A stretch of 64,000 bases of DNA. Source: Parietaria judaica (Eukaryota > Streptophyta > Magnoliopsida > Rosales > Urticaceae). The stretch lies in the NCBI GenBank assembly GCA_954871525.1, contig OX940860.1, positions 26,568,001-26,632,000 of the forward strand. The letters are read 5' to 3'. Of the stretch, positions 51,595 to 61,800 are shown one piece after another (position 1 is the first letter of the stretch; each line of letters begins with the position of its first letter). The notes under the pieces were generated by a model. That model worked only from the letters and a program-made list of their open reading frames with translations. It did no database searches and was not told the DNA's origin. Position numbers and translations under genes: made by a program.

Positions 51595-52448
51595 ATATAT
51601 ACCGGTTCTCGAACTTATTTTGTTTTCCAACGTACCTACAGATGTTGAACAATTTGCTGCAAGGCCCGTCGGCACACCGCAATGTCTCGCTGCTCAGATC
51701 GAATGACAGAACGCCACTCCAAGATCGCCGCAAAGTCCACGTTCGAACTTCCAATGCAGAGCCCGTCTGCTGCCACCGGCGAATTCCAGACCACAACTGG
51801 AAGTCCTTCTATTCCCGAGTCCAAACCGCCTCTCCAAATGGTGCCGCCTTTAGCAAACATATGGGTGCATAGCGACGTCTTGCCATATACGAAGCTTAAC
51901 AAGACGACCTTGTAGTCCCCACTCGCGCTGTCCAATCCAAAACCCGCCGTCCAAATTGTTTCTTTTTTCGGCACAGCCGGGCTCGGGAGCTACCTCCTCT
52001 AATGAGTCGCCGGGTTCCACAGCAGTACTCGACTTGGGAACTCCTCATACATCATGCAAACCAGGCCGTTACAGGAGCCGACAATTTCGCCAATTTCTGC
52101 ATCCAAGTAGGACACGTCGATTTCCGTTGCTTTCGAGAACTGCTCAGAGAGCATCCTCACTTTTCCGCGGACCGGTTTTCTTTTGTACTCTCTGTACGCT
52201 CCGTATAAGACTAGTGCGACGAGTGGATCGTCATGTAGCTGTTGTTGTCTCCGATGGGCGTTGATGAAGGAGTCGCCGGAGATGCGAATCCTCCAGGTTT
52301 CGGAGACGCACTTGAATCTCATCAGAGATTTCGCTGGGAGTCTCGTCAGAATCTCGGCAAACACAAGGTCTTCAGGAAGGAAGGATACTGTGGTTACAGG
52401 ATTCAACGATGAAGAAGAAGATCCCATTGTCGAAGGAGAGATAAATAA

Positions 52449-52614
52449 TAAAATCAATTTCCCTCTTATACTTATTGTTACTAGCGTGAGTAACAAATTT
52501 GTTTCTTATATATATAGATAAGTAAAAAGATTGCTATAGAACTTATTGGCGTTTTCAAAAATAATTTTTATTTGTTTATTTTGAATGTAAGATACGCCAC
52601 ACAGAATCTAATGT

Positions 52615-52654
<40 letters not shown>

Positions 52655-53024
52655 GTGATGTTTCGGGGTCGGATACCAGCGGATTACGGATAGTATACTA
52701 GCATGCATGTATATATAGCATCCGTGGCTCAAATCCCAGACAATCAATCGACGAAAATATAAAAGATGGAGACAAGAGAATTTACCCAGGTTCGGACCAA
52801 ATCAAATGTCCTATTTCCTGCATTGAGAGCGGCTTCACTAATCAAATCAATCCGAGATTACAAAGATTACAAGCACTCAAGACTTTCTCTTTTCTCTCTA
52901 TGATTTTCTCTCAAGAAGTTCTCATACACTATTCTCACTCTCTCACACTCTTCATAAAACCAAAATGCTAGACTTTATAAGCACCCACAAATGAGACCCA
53001 CTTATTTAAATCCACATCATCTCT

Positions 53025-53069
<45 letters not shown>

Positions 53070-53124
53070 AACAAATATGTTACTCACGCTAGTAACAATA
53101 AGCATAAGAGGGAAATTGATTTTA
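52449..53124. repeat. 676-bp unit with 59-bp near-perfect inverted repeats
   Basis: The arm at 52449-52507 matches the reverse complement of 53066-53124 at 57 of 59 bases. The left arm begins 22 bp upstream of the F-box start at 52427. Inside both arms lie (TA)n runs (52624-52650, 53037-53063). Between those is a stretch at about 52655-53031 resembling an LTR remnant (TG..CA ends, TACCCAGGTTCGGACC). No target duplication of the outer ends was found. It may be a MITE or an inverted duplication of the gene's 5' end. Confidence 0.75.
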
Positions 53125-53229
53125 CATATAAGAAACCAATTTTGACGTATTGGACTATAAGATTAGTAATTATGCGATGCATGGGTATTTATGTTGAGCT
53201 TTTATGGGAAATTGATATTTACAACAAAA

Positions 53230-53263
<34 letters not shown>

Positions 53264-53280
53264 CACACATATATACATAC

Positions 53281-53487
53281 ATGACGACCTTGTATTATCA
53301 GCTCGTTCTGTCAGATACGAAACCCCCATCCCCGTCATGCAATCTTTCGCCCGAGGGCCGCCGGTAACTACCTCAGCTGCCGAGTCACTGGGTTCAACAA
53401 CAGGACCCGCTTCGGGAAATCTCAAATGAGCTGTCTTCCACGGGCAAGTATGACATTGCCGCTTTTGTCTGTTCTGACCAGTACTGC
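53281..53487 (-). pseudogene. F-box-associated domain fragment
   Basis: Reads SYLPVEDSSFEI, then, after a missing segment, FPKRVLLLNPVTRQLR, a stop, LPAALGRKIA, a stop, and GFRI. The order matches SYLPVENSSFKI..PKQVLLWNPATRKLRQLPEAPG of the 55 kb copy. The SCNGL core is deleted. No F-box was seen. It is a short relic on the same strand as the other copies. Confidence 0.7.
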
Positions 53488-53493
53488 TAAAAG

Positions 53494-53628
53494 CAATTCA
53501 ATTCCTTATTCGAACGAAAGGAGACTCTTCTCCACACCTAGAATCATGATCCCGAGCTTGTGGCTCATAATGCATCTCCTTAAAACAATTCAATTCCTTA
53601 TTCGAACGAAAGGAGACTCTTCTCCACA
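53494..53628. repeat. 43-bp direct repeat, period 92
   Basis: Identical 43-bp copies at 53494-53536 and 53586-53628 (CAATTCAATTCCTTATTCG core) with 49 bp between. Confidence 0.85.
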
Positions 53629-53938
53629 TATATACTTAAGCTAAAAGCATATTTTGTCATATTTGAACAATGTTATCAACAAATTTTACTTACCTAATAC
53701 CTAAGCAAAAAATTTACCTGGCCTATTTTGAACACCTCGCATCGACATTTCAGTTTTCACATCTTCGTTCCTCGTAAATAGAGAAGCAAAGAATAATTTC
53801 CTATAAAAAAAAGTCGCAGGCAAAATTGATTCGTTTTATAAAAGAAAAAGAACTAAGAACTTTTGGTCCACCTATTTTGAAATCCAGAGTCCGCCACTAA
53901 AAAGTACTGCAGAAAACATAATTCGAATAGCGCCAAAC

Positions 53939-54915
53939 TGTTGAGGGCAAAAATCACCAACAAACAGTCACGAGGAAGCATCCTCGAGTTTAAAGAGAAG
54001 GGTTCGGGTTTAATCCCTTTGTTAGCTGAGAACGACAAGGATGATGATAAACGTCTATGGAGTCTCTTTTCTCGGATATGATGCCGCACCCTGCCGTATA
54101 CGGCGAGGTTGCCTACGTACCCGGTATCCCGGGATCAGGTCATCACGCAGTTCAAAGTGGATAGTTTTTCTCTTCTCCTCTCTTCTTTCTCTCTGGTTTC
54201 TCTTGGTTTCTCTTGGCCGAATCTTGGCCCCATGTGCAGCTTCCTTCTATCTCCCCCTGGGGAAGGGTTCTCCCTCTCTTTCCTTCCTTCTCTCTTAGTA
54301 TTTATAGGCGTTTTGCCCTAGCCTATCAGCCGTGGATCTTCGAATGGTCTTTTCAACCCATGCCTTCTGCTGCTCTCGAGTGCCTGGCTTCCTCGATCCC
54401 AGCGCCATCTTTGTCAAGTCTTGTCATTCCCATTTCGCGTGTTTCGAGTCTGCTGGGCTATCTCCGAGGTGGTAGCATTAAATGCCCATCCTATCAAAGC
54501 CTCAGGCATTAAATGCTTTTCCTATCAGTCGTTGTCGATAGTCACTACTTCTTGTCTCGTCAGTCTTATCCAATCTTCCCGTCGGGTCTTGGTGTCGTCG
54601 ATAATGGTGTCGCCGACTCTGGGCATCGTCGACTTCGGGGGTCGTCGACTCTGGGCATCGTCAAATTCGGGTGTCGTCGACTCGGGGTGTCGTCGATAAT
54701 GGTGTCGCCGACTCTGGGCATCGTCGACTTCGGGGGTCGTCGACTAGGGGCATCGTCGTCTTGGGAATCGACGGCTTAGGCGCCGTCGACTCGGGGGCGT
54801 CGTCGACTCGGGCGTCGTCGATCAAATGTCATCGACTCGGGGGTCGATGGCTTGAGGGCATTGTCTTCGTGACTTCTCCGAGTTAAGAGAGATCCGATCG
54901 GATCTGACCTTAACA
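53939..54915. mobile_element. probable solo LTR, 977 bp, related to the 44.6 kb one
   Basis: It starts TGTTGAGGG..TCACCA and ends CTGACCTTAACA, matching the ends of 44568-45362, and has TG..CA termini. The five-base flanks, CAAAC and CTTAC, differ, so no clean duplication supports the borders. At 54590-54850 the interior carries a degenerate minisatellite (CGTCGACTCGGGG-type words), absent from its relative. A GCCTACGTACCCGGTATCCC box lies near 54110. Confidence 0.6.
54590..54850. repeat. degenerate GTCGTCGACT minisatellite
   Basis: About fifteen loosely spaced copies of a word of about 15 bp around GTCGAC. One block, GTCGATAATGGTGTCGCCGA followed by CTCTGGGCATCGTCGACTTC, occurs twice, at about 54596 and 54690. 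Confidence 0.8.
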
Positions 54916-55041
54916 CTTACCATGAAAAATCATAAATTGTTTTGTCTAGCTAGATTAAATATATCATAAATTAGCTGAGACTAACAAAAGGTAAATAGTT
55001 TAGATATTCAAGTTAAAAACATGCTTGAACGCGGTAACACG

Positions 55042-56167
55042 TCAAAACACGGTTAGAAAGCTCTCGACATAATTGCAGGCACAATAAGGAACAAAATTAA
55101 CTTCACAAAGACTGGCTTCTTCAAGGATCCTAACGACGCCGTTTTTGGGGTCCACTAACGATAGCGTCCAACCAGATTCCGGGCAGGCAGGATTCATCAC
55201 CCTCAACCCCACAAACTGCTCTCTCCAAACCAAGCTCGATAACTCGACATGCACAGGCGATTTAAACTTCAGAATCTTAGTCCAACTCAGGCCGTCCCCG
55301 GAGGAAGAGGCCGTCCACAGATCACACATCCCGAACGCAGCGAGCGAAGACCTCCACCTGCAGAGGCTGAAGCCTATGCAGTCCGAAGGCCCCTCGTCAA
55401 AACGCAACACCTCGCTGCTCAAGTCGAACGAGAGAACGCCCCTTGGGGCATTGTTCTGGTACAGCACCCAATGCAAAGCCCCCTCCGCCGCCACTGCATT
55501 CCTATCGTATGGACGGCCCACGATTCCCGAGGCCTTACTGTCTCCAAACAGTGCCACTTTTGGAAAATACGTGGGTTCGCACCAACGGCCAATCCCGCGA
55601 GAAGTTACTGCTGCAGCTGAATATCAACATGACGACCTTGAATTCTTTGCTCTTTCCGTCGGATCCAAAACCTAAGATCGTCATGATGCCATCTCTCGCC
55701 CCAGGGGCCTCCGGTAGCTGCCTCAGCTTCCGAGTTGCCGGGTTCCACAACAAGACCTGCTTTGGCATATATAACGTGCTCAGGCATATCAAGCCATTGC
55801 AGGAACCGACAATTTTGAATGAGCTATTTTCTACGGGCAAGTACGACGAGGCCACTTCCATCTCCTTTGACCACTGCTCGGAGTGCAGCTTTACGCTTAG
55901 TAGACCAATCGGGTTGAAAACGCACTTCCTGTACTCTCTGTAGAAGACGAGCGCGGGTTGGTCGTTGCGGAGCTGTTGCCTTAAATGTGTGTCGATGAAG
56001 GAGTCGCAGGAAACGCGAGTCGTCCAGTTTTTGGAGACGCACTTGAATTCCATCAGAGATTTCACCGGCAATCTCGGCAGAATCTCGGCAAACACCAAGT
56101 CTTCGGGAAGGAATGGCTCCGTGTCCACTTCTCCTCCGATACTGTCAGCTTTTCTTATTCCCTCCAT
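55042..56167 (-). pseudogene. F-box / F-box-associated domain protein with one frameshift
   Basis: ATG 56167 opens MEGIRKADSIGG, then a typical F-box (PEDLVFAEILPRLPVKSLMEFKCVSKNW). The interaction domain follows: IVGSCNGLICL, KQVLLWNPATRKLRQLPEAPG, THVFSKSGTVWR. There one frameshift at about 55540 moves into DSKASGIVGRP, AAEGALHW, VLSFDLSSEVLRF, LCRWRSSLAAF, GLSWTKILKF, and ends ESFLTVF with the stop at 55042. It is the best preserved of the F-box copies: a single 2-nt loss (or 1-nt gain) in GGAGACAG is the only defect. A sequencing error or a functional allele in other accessions is possible. It would be an SCF substrate receptor. Confidence 0.85.
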
Positions 56168-57458
56168 TGAAGCTGCTATCAAGAACACTGAAATTAACGC
56201 ACACAAATAAAAAGCGAAACCCTAATTAAACCCTAGAGAGAGTGCACGGCGACGTTCACAACTTCGCATGGGCCAATCGGAAGAGAGGGCTTTACGTGTT
56301 AGACCTTCTTCGGTGGACCCCACAATTAATGATTGACTAGAGTAATTAGTTTAATAGAATTGTTTTTAAATATTAATACGTACGAATAATACATACTAAA
56401 TAAATCAGTATGTGGAGATAGAAAAATACGAATAATTTTGTGTTTGGTTATACGGGGAAGAAAAGAATGAGATTTATTATAAAACATTAATAATTTATTG
56501 CTTCAAATTTTGAGTCATATATAAATTTTCTTTTAAATACTGCTAGTATTAAATATATACTAAGATTAAAACATTGTTTCGAGAGCTAGGTTTAAGAGCC
56601 CGGCATACCTGCGGTACAAGCGATATATGACTCTCTTTTAGCATGAGTGGGCGGTTTGTAGTAAACCGGTAACTCTTTTTTGGCATAAGAACCGTTTTTT
56701 TCCAAAATTATATGTTGGCGTTCCTTGACCAAGAAATTAAACTTCATATATTTTTTAACTTTATCAAAGTAACCCTTTTGTAATCTCCCAAAGCTCCTTT
56801 TAAACCCCATCTTGGTAAAAGAAAATTGAATTTCTAAAGAAATCCTATGATATTATTTTCAAAATTTGAGTAATATAATACGGGTAGTTTGCGACAAAAG
56901 CCTTTGTCTTAATTACCGCTTAAAGCAATTTAGTCCTTACATTATCTTTTTGGTGGCACAAGATTAAGTATTTGCTTTCGACGTTACAATTGTGACAAAA
57001 GTATAAATACTTTTTTGCGGTATGTGTATATATTTTTTTTTTTTTTAAAAAGACAATATTTTTAACAAAAAGTATAAGTTCTTTTCCTCACATTATCAAT
57101 CACTTTCTCCCTGATGAGTATTTAACGTTACGCTTATATTTTTTTTCCAGCTTTTGTATATTATTTAAAGTGGGATTGAGGATTGTTAAACTAGAGTTTG
57201 ATCGGTGGTAAGACATCTATAAAGCTACATTTATTAATACTACGAAATAAATAAAGAACTCACATTAAATATATGTATATAGAAAAATACAATAATCTTA
57301 TTTTTTTTAAGTATTATCTTATTTTTTTAAGTATTATTATTAATTGAGAAAAAATAGTCTACATATATGAATATTAAAAAGATACGAATAAGATTATCCG
57401 TATAATATAATGAGCTATATTATTGATTAATAAAATTGGGGAAATAAACTTTGAACAT

Positions 57459-57525
57459 TGAGGCTCCATTTATTTTATTCTCATTTAACTTTTTTGAGGC
57501 TCCATTTATTTTATTCTCATTTAAC
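57459..57525. repeat. 31-bp direct repeat, period 36
   Basis: TGAGGCTCCATTTATTTTAT and the following 11 bases occur at 57459-57489 and 57495-57525, next to the poly-A end of the SINE. Confidence 0.85.
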
Positions 57526-57526
57526 C

Positions 57527-57708
57527 TTTTTTTTTTTAAGGAGTGACACTGTCGGCCAAGGTTACAATACACTATCGCATTACTAGATATAAAATGTGGC
57601 AATATTGGCCAAATATACATATGTAAAGGGGACACTCATTTGAATCACATGAGGTTTGAACCCGTGACCTCTTGAATAGAGGTGTAGTAGAGTTACCACT
57701 AGACCAAA
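57527..57708 (-). mobile_element. tRNA-derived SINE
   Basis: On the minus strand it begins with TGGTCTAGTGG (57696-57706), a tRNA-like A box. GGTTCAAACC (57653-57662), a B box, follows at normal spacing, and it ends in an A-rich tail (57527-57537). The body does not form a proper tRNA. TCATTTAAC and TCATTAAC on the two sides may be a worn target duplication. Confidence 0.7.
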
Positions 57709-58716
57709 CAAGCTTGATTATCATTAACTTTGAACTCCGTTACGGGTACCAAAATGATATTTAATTATTCGTTTTAAATTCTATTCATTTTATTTTACAA
57801 TCAAAATCCAAGATTCAGTTTATTCAGTATCGATAGGTTTGACTTTTTTTTATTTATTTAAAACTCAATTAACGGTTTCTTTTGCTATCGTATTAGTAGC
57901 AAATTAGAGAAAAGCTATATAAAAACAAAAAACAAAAACAGAATCAATTTTTCAGGATATATGGTTGCTAACAGCTATAAGGACAACCTGAAATCACAAT
58001 GTCAAATAAACAAAACTTTACTTTTCTACTCTCACTTGTTCACTACAAAATAACAAGCCAATTTCTTTCCCCGCTTAAATCATCGAGTGCCTAAGCTCGT
58101 CTTTCGTGACGCTAATCTTCAATTAGGGGGCAATATCGTAACCCTAAACTCAATTATTTTTACATTGACCCTGCCTCAGGCGAAAGCAAACAGCGTTACA
58201 CCGAGCTGATGGGTCGACGCAAGCCAAAATAAACAACCTTTTTGATTAGCGGGTGTATGTTTTCCGTTAGAACCTCAGATTCCAACTTCTCGATGTGAAG
58301 CCATATCTGAAATTCGAGGCAGAAGGGGTAATTATTAAATTACTAACTCTCATTCTTAGACTTCGAAAATACTAAATAGAATTAAGCCTAATACGAATCT
58401 AATTCTAAATGAATAAAATGATTTCTATATATAGTCTTGCTAAAACGGAAATAGGTAATCTAAATGATCTAATTGAACATAATATAGTCTTTTGGGAATA
58501 AGAATAAATTCTAATACTAATGTAGTTCTAAAACAATAAAATAATCCTATAAATAATATACCTCGGAAGCGTATTGCCTTGAGAAGGCCTTGAGATAGCC
58601 GAGAGTCGATAAACACCATTGCTCGTTCTCACCGATGTTATACACATTTTTCTTTGCTCCATTAAGTTGACTGCTAAATTTAACACAGAGCTTTAGTCGG
58701 AATGAACAAGAGTTTC

Positions 58717-58856
58717 AATCAAATTAAAATCACAAATGAGTTAAAGAAGGTTGAACAAATTTGTTTATCCAAAGGCAGATCGGGTAATCAAATAAAATCA
58801 CAAATGAGTTAAAGAAGGTTGAACAAATTTCTTTATCCAATGGCAGATCGGGAAAC
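58717..58856 (-). repeat. 68-bp tandem duplication in the last CBP80 exon
   Basis: CACAAATGAGTTAAAGAAGG and what follows recurs at 58731 and 58799, a period of 68 bp with few differences. Because 68 is not a multiple of three, the two copies are read in different frames at the C-terminus (DLPLDKEICSTFF, then ICLWINKFVQPSLTHL). Confidence 0.85.
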
Positions 58857-61800
58857 CTTGTCTTAGGCGCTTCATTCTCGTCATCCACCTCCATTGATGC
58901 TGGTTCTTCGAGGTCAACAGCCATGGAATCTGAAGATGTGGATTTAAGATCCTGTATTGTTTTAACTCTGGATGCCTCTGGCAGACGCTCCATGAGCACG
59001 GTCGTGAAATTTTTGTATAATGCAAGGAATAACGCCTGAAAATGCACGGAAATGGTTAAAGGGGTGTAATAATTAGACCTTTTATTTAGGTAATAATAGT
59101 GGCGAAAGTAACCAATTTTCTAAAGAGCACGGCAAAAGTTCCCAATCTTTTTTTCCCGCAGCAAAAATCCCCAATGTTATCATATAATAGTGGAACTTTC
59201 GCCCAGAAAAAAATTGGGAACTTTCACTGCTATTATATGGTTATATTGGGAACTTTTGCTGCGGAAAAAAAGATTGGGAACTTTGCCGCACTATGTAAAA
59301 CGTTGGATACTTTCCCGCTAGCAACTCTTTATTTAATAAAAAACAACCAGCCATTTCCCAGTTTCACCCCAGATAATATGCATTATGTGTTCGTACCTCG
59401 ATCTCAGCGAGAGCTCGAGCAAGAAGAGCCTCTTTCGCCTCCAAAGATTCTCGAACCGACTCTTCTTCCTCTCTTGCCTTTTCAGCTGATGATCTTAAGC
59501 GCTTCATCTTCACCGGGTTTTCACCAAGAACAGGTTCATTATCAACAAGTGTAAGTTTGGACTCAGCAGAATCCAACTCAGCTTTTGTCTTTTCTGATTC
59601 TGCTTCAGCCGATACAATAGCCTTCTTGAGAGATGATATCTCTTTCCTCAGATCACAAATTCGGTTATATGTTTTGCTGACCGCGTTTCTGAGAATCTGT
59701 ATATACAAATAGAACGCAACTATTTATTTATTTATTGATTTAGAAGCTATAAACAAAATTATCCCTATACAAAAGAACACTTGCTGATTGTTTATATTAA
59801 TATAAACTAATTAAACATTATTATCTACAAACTTATCCTTGACTTTCTAAGTCTCTACAAAAAGGTATAGAAAAAAAGGGAGAAGAGAAAAGTACCTCCC
59901 ACGGACGATCTGAAGTGTGGAATTGCTCAATATTTTGCGGTGAAAAGACCCATCTGACGATTGATAAATTAGATAACAGGCGGTAACCCATCATCCTATC
60001 AATAGTTATAGCCGTCATTTGCGCATTGTCCTTCCAATACGAAGCCACTTCGCCGATTAACAACACTTGCTTATCTTGATCAGAACAAATTTTCGCAATG
60101 ACTTGAAAGTATCTTTCTAAAACAGTGATCAAATGGGTGAAACTCTTTGATCCAATATCGAGCAATGTCTGCATAACCACCTTGAGCGTAATCTCAAATC
60201 CGTGAATGGGAAACACTTTTTCTTCACTCCACACGATGATTTCTCGGGCAGCTGCCCGTGCTTTTACCATGCTTTTGAGCTCCACAGAAAGGGCGTGTTG
60301 GTCATTATTCTCTTCCGCACTCAGTTCAAAGTTTGGTCCGCCCTTTGGAGGAAGCAACTCTTCTAAACCAGGGGCGTTCTCGACACTCTACACAATATAT
60401 TCAGCAACAGTGTAGAAACAAAATAAAAAATAGCACCAAGGATGTAAGAAATATTGTCTCTTGATTTATAGCTGATATCAGAATCCCTAAAGTTTAGGGA
60501 TTTCTACTAATGCTAGAAATTAAATCTAATAAATAAATACCTAACAGGAACAAAATAAGTATTAACTAACTAATTAATAATTGTAAAAAGATTCGATATA
60601 GAGAAAATTACAAAACTGTGGTTTCCGGACATCCAACCAGAAACCATATCAGCATGCCTCTATTTCCCCAATATCGGACGTGGCGCCTTGAGATAAAATT
60701 ACTTGTGGAAATGTTTCTGACTATTTTATTCAATAATCATTACCTTGAAATATACTAAAAAAGAACTACAGTAAACATTACTGTACAATTAAAAATTTCT
60801 AGCTACTCTACACTAAACTTCATATATTTCTACCATATGGAAAAATAAAGCATCAATTTTTTGGCATGCACAACAAAATTGTGAAAGCATGAGAACTTTA
60901 CCTGCTTTATTTTGTCCCAGTACGATAAACGAACTTCTCTCTCCAAAACTTCCTGAACAAACACGCGCTGAGGGGCCCACTTAGGGAGTTCCAAAACGTG
61001 AGCCCACTCTTCCCAGTGCCAGATGAACTGGAAGTTCGATCTACATTCTCATGATTTTATGAAAAACAGTAAGAATCTATAAATTGTACGCCCCTCACTA
61101 CTCGGTTTAAAAGTATTTTCCACTAACAAATTGCTGAGCAATACACGGTTTCCAAATATAAGGTTACAGACCCATATGTTTGCTAAAAATAATATAGTTT
61201 CTTATATCATATAAAATGAATCCTTGGTTATTTTTCTGACACATTTTAAGTGCCCTGAACAGAATTTCTAATTGTAATCCAAATTAAAAAAAATCATTAT
61301 CATTGTCAAATGTTTTAACAATACTTTGCCAAAAAATACATAGAAAGCCTGAGTTGGGCTAAAAATCGATAAGCATGATAACTATACCTTAGTATGTTGC
61401 TAAAATAATACATAGAAAGCCTGAGTTGGGCTAGCAATAGTAACCCTTTGCTATTAAGTTTGTATTTTAGAAGCAAATTTCTGACTTACAAATGGTGAGA
61501 AAACCAAAGAATGAGGCGCGTACGACACTCCATATCTAAATCCGCTATTTTCTCAAAAAGGGCACGAACGGCACCGGCTATCACTCCAGGAAATGCCCCG
61601 GGAAGAGCCTACAAATCAAACAATGTGTGCTCATTTGTCTAGCTGCCACAAAATTGAATTCATTTCAACGCGTAAATCGAAAGACTTGCAGAGATAATAT
61701 ATTAAATATGATTTACCTTACAAAGGTCGATAATAACTAGCGTATAATAAATTGGCTTGAAAGGTGGCTCTGGTAGCATAAGTAACTGCGAGAATGATGT

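Larger units (their letters stand above)
43087..52427 (-). pseudogene. F-box / F-box-associated gene split by nested transposons
   Basis: The first part runs from ATG 52427 to 51636: Ser-rich leader, F-box (PEDLVFAEILTRLPAKSLMRFKCVSETW), then VGSCNGLVCMM and VLLWNPATH. Two in-frame TAG codons follow (ATH*RR*LPSP), then two frameshifts near the ADG-ALHW motif, ending CSKLFNICR. The second part, 43402-43087, is intact: WKSSLAAFELD, GGGLHWSKTLKF, WREQFVLAIL, LRLVDPKD, ending TIISVF and a stop. They join in phase (TGT AG | G TGG) across GTACG..CTGTAG splice-like ends. The 8233-bp gap contains the gypsy element and a solo LTR; without both and their duplications it would be 533 bp. The other near full-length copies have no gap here. 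The stops make it non-functional. Confidence 0.8.
56168..58716. other. intergenic, mostly AT-rich
   Basis: Apart from the SINE and a short direct repeat, no gene was seen. A 72-codon minus-strand frame at 56592-56810 has no recognisable domain and is probably part of an old repeat. The final stretch (about 58000-58716) is downstream of CBP80 and may hold its 3' UTR. Confidence 0.5.

Noticed and set aside
57640..57720. Possible tRNA gene
   Set aside because: A and B boxes exist but the rest does not fold as a tRNA, and a poly-A tail follows; called a SINE.
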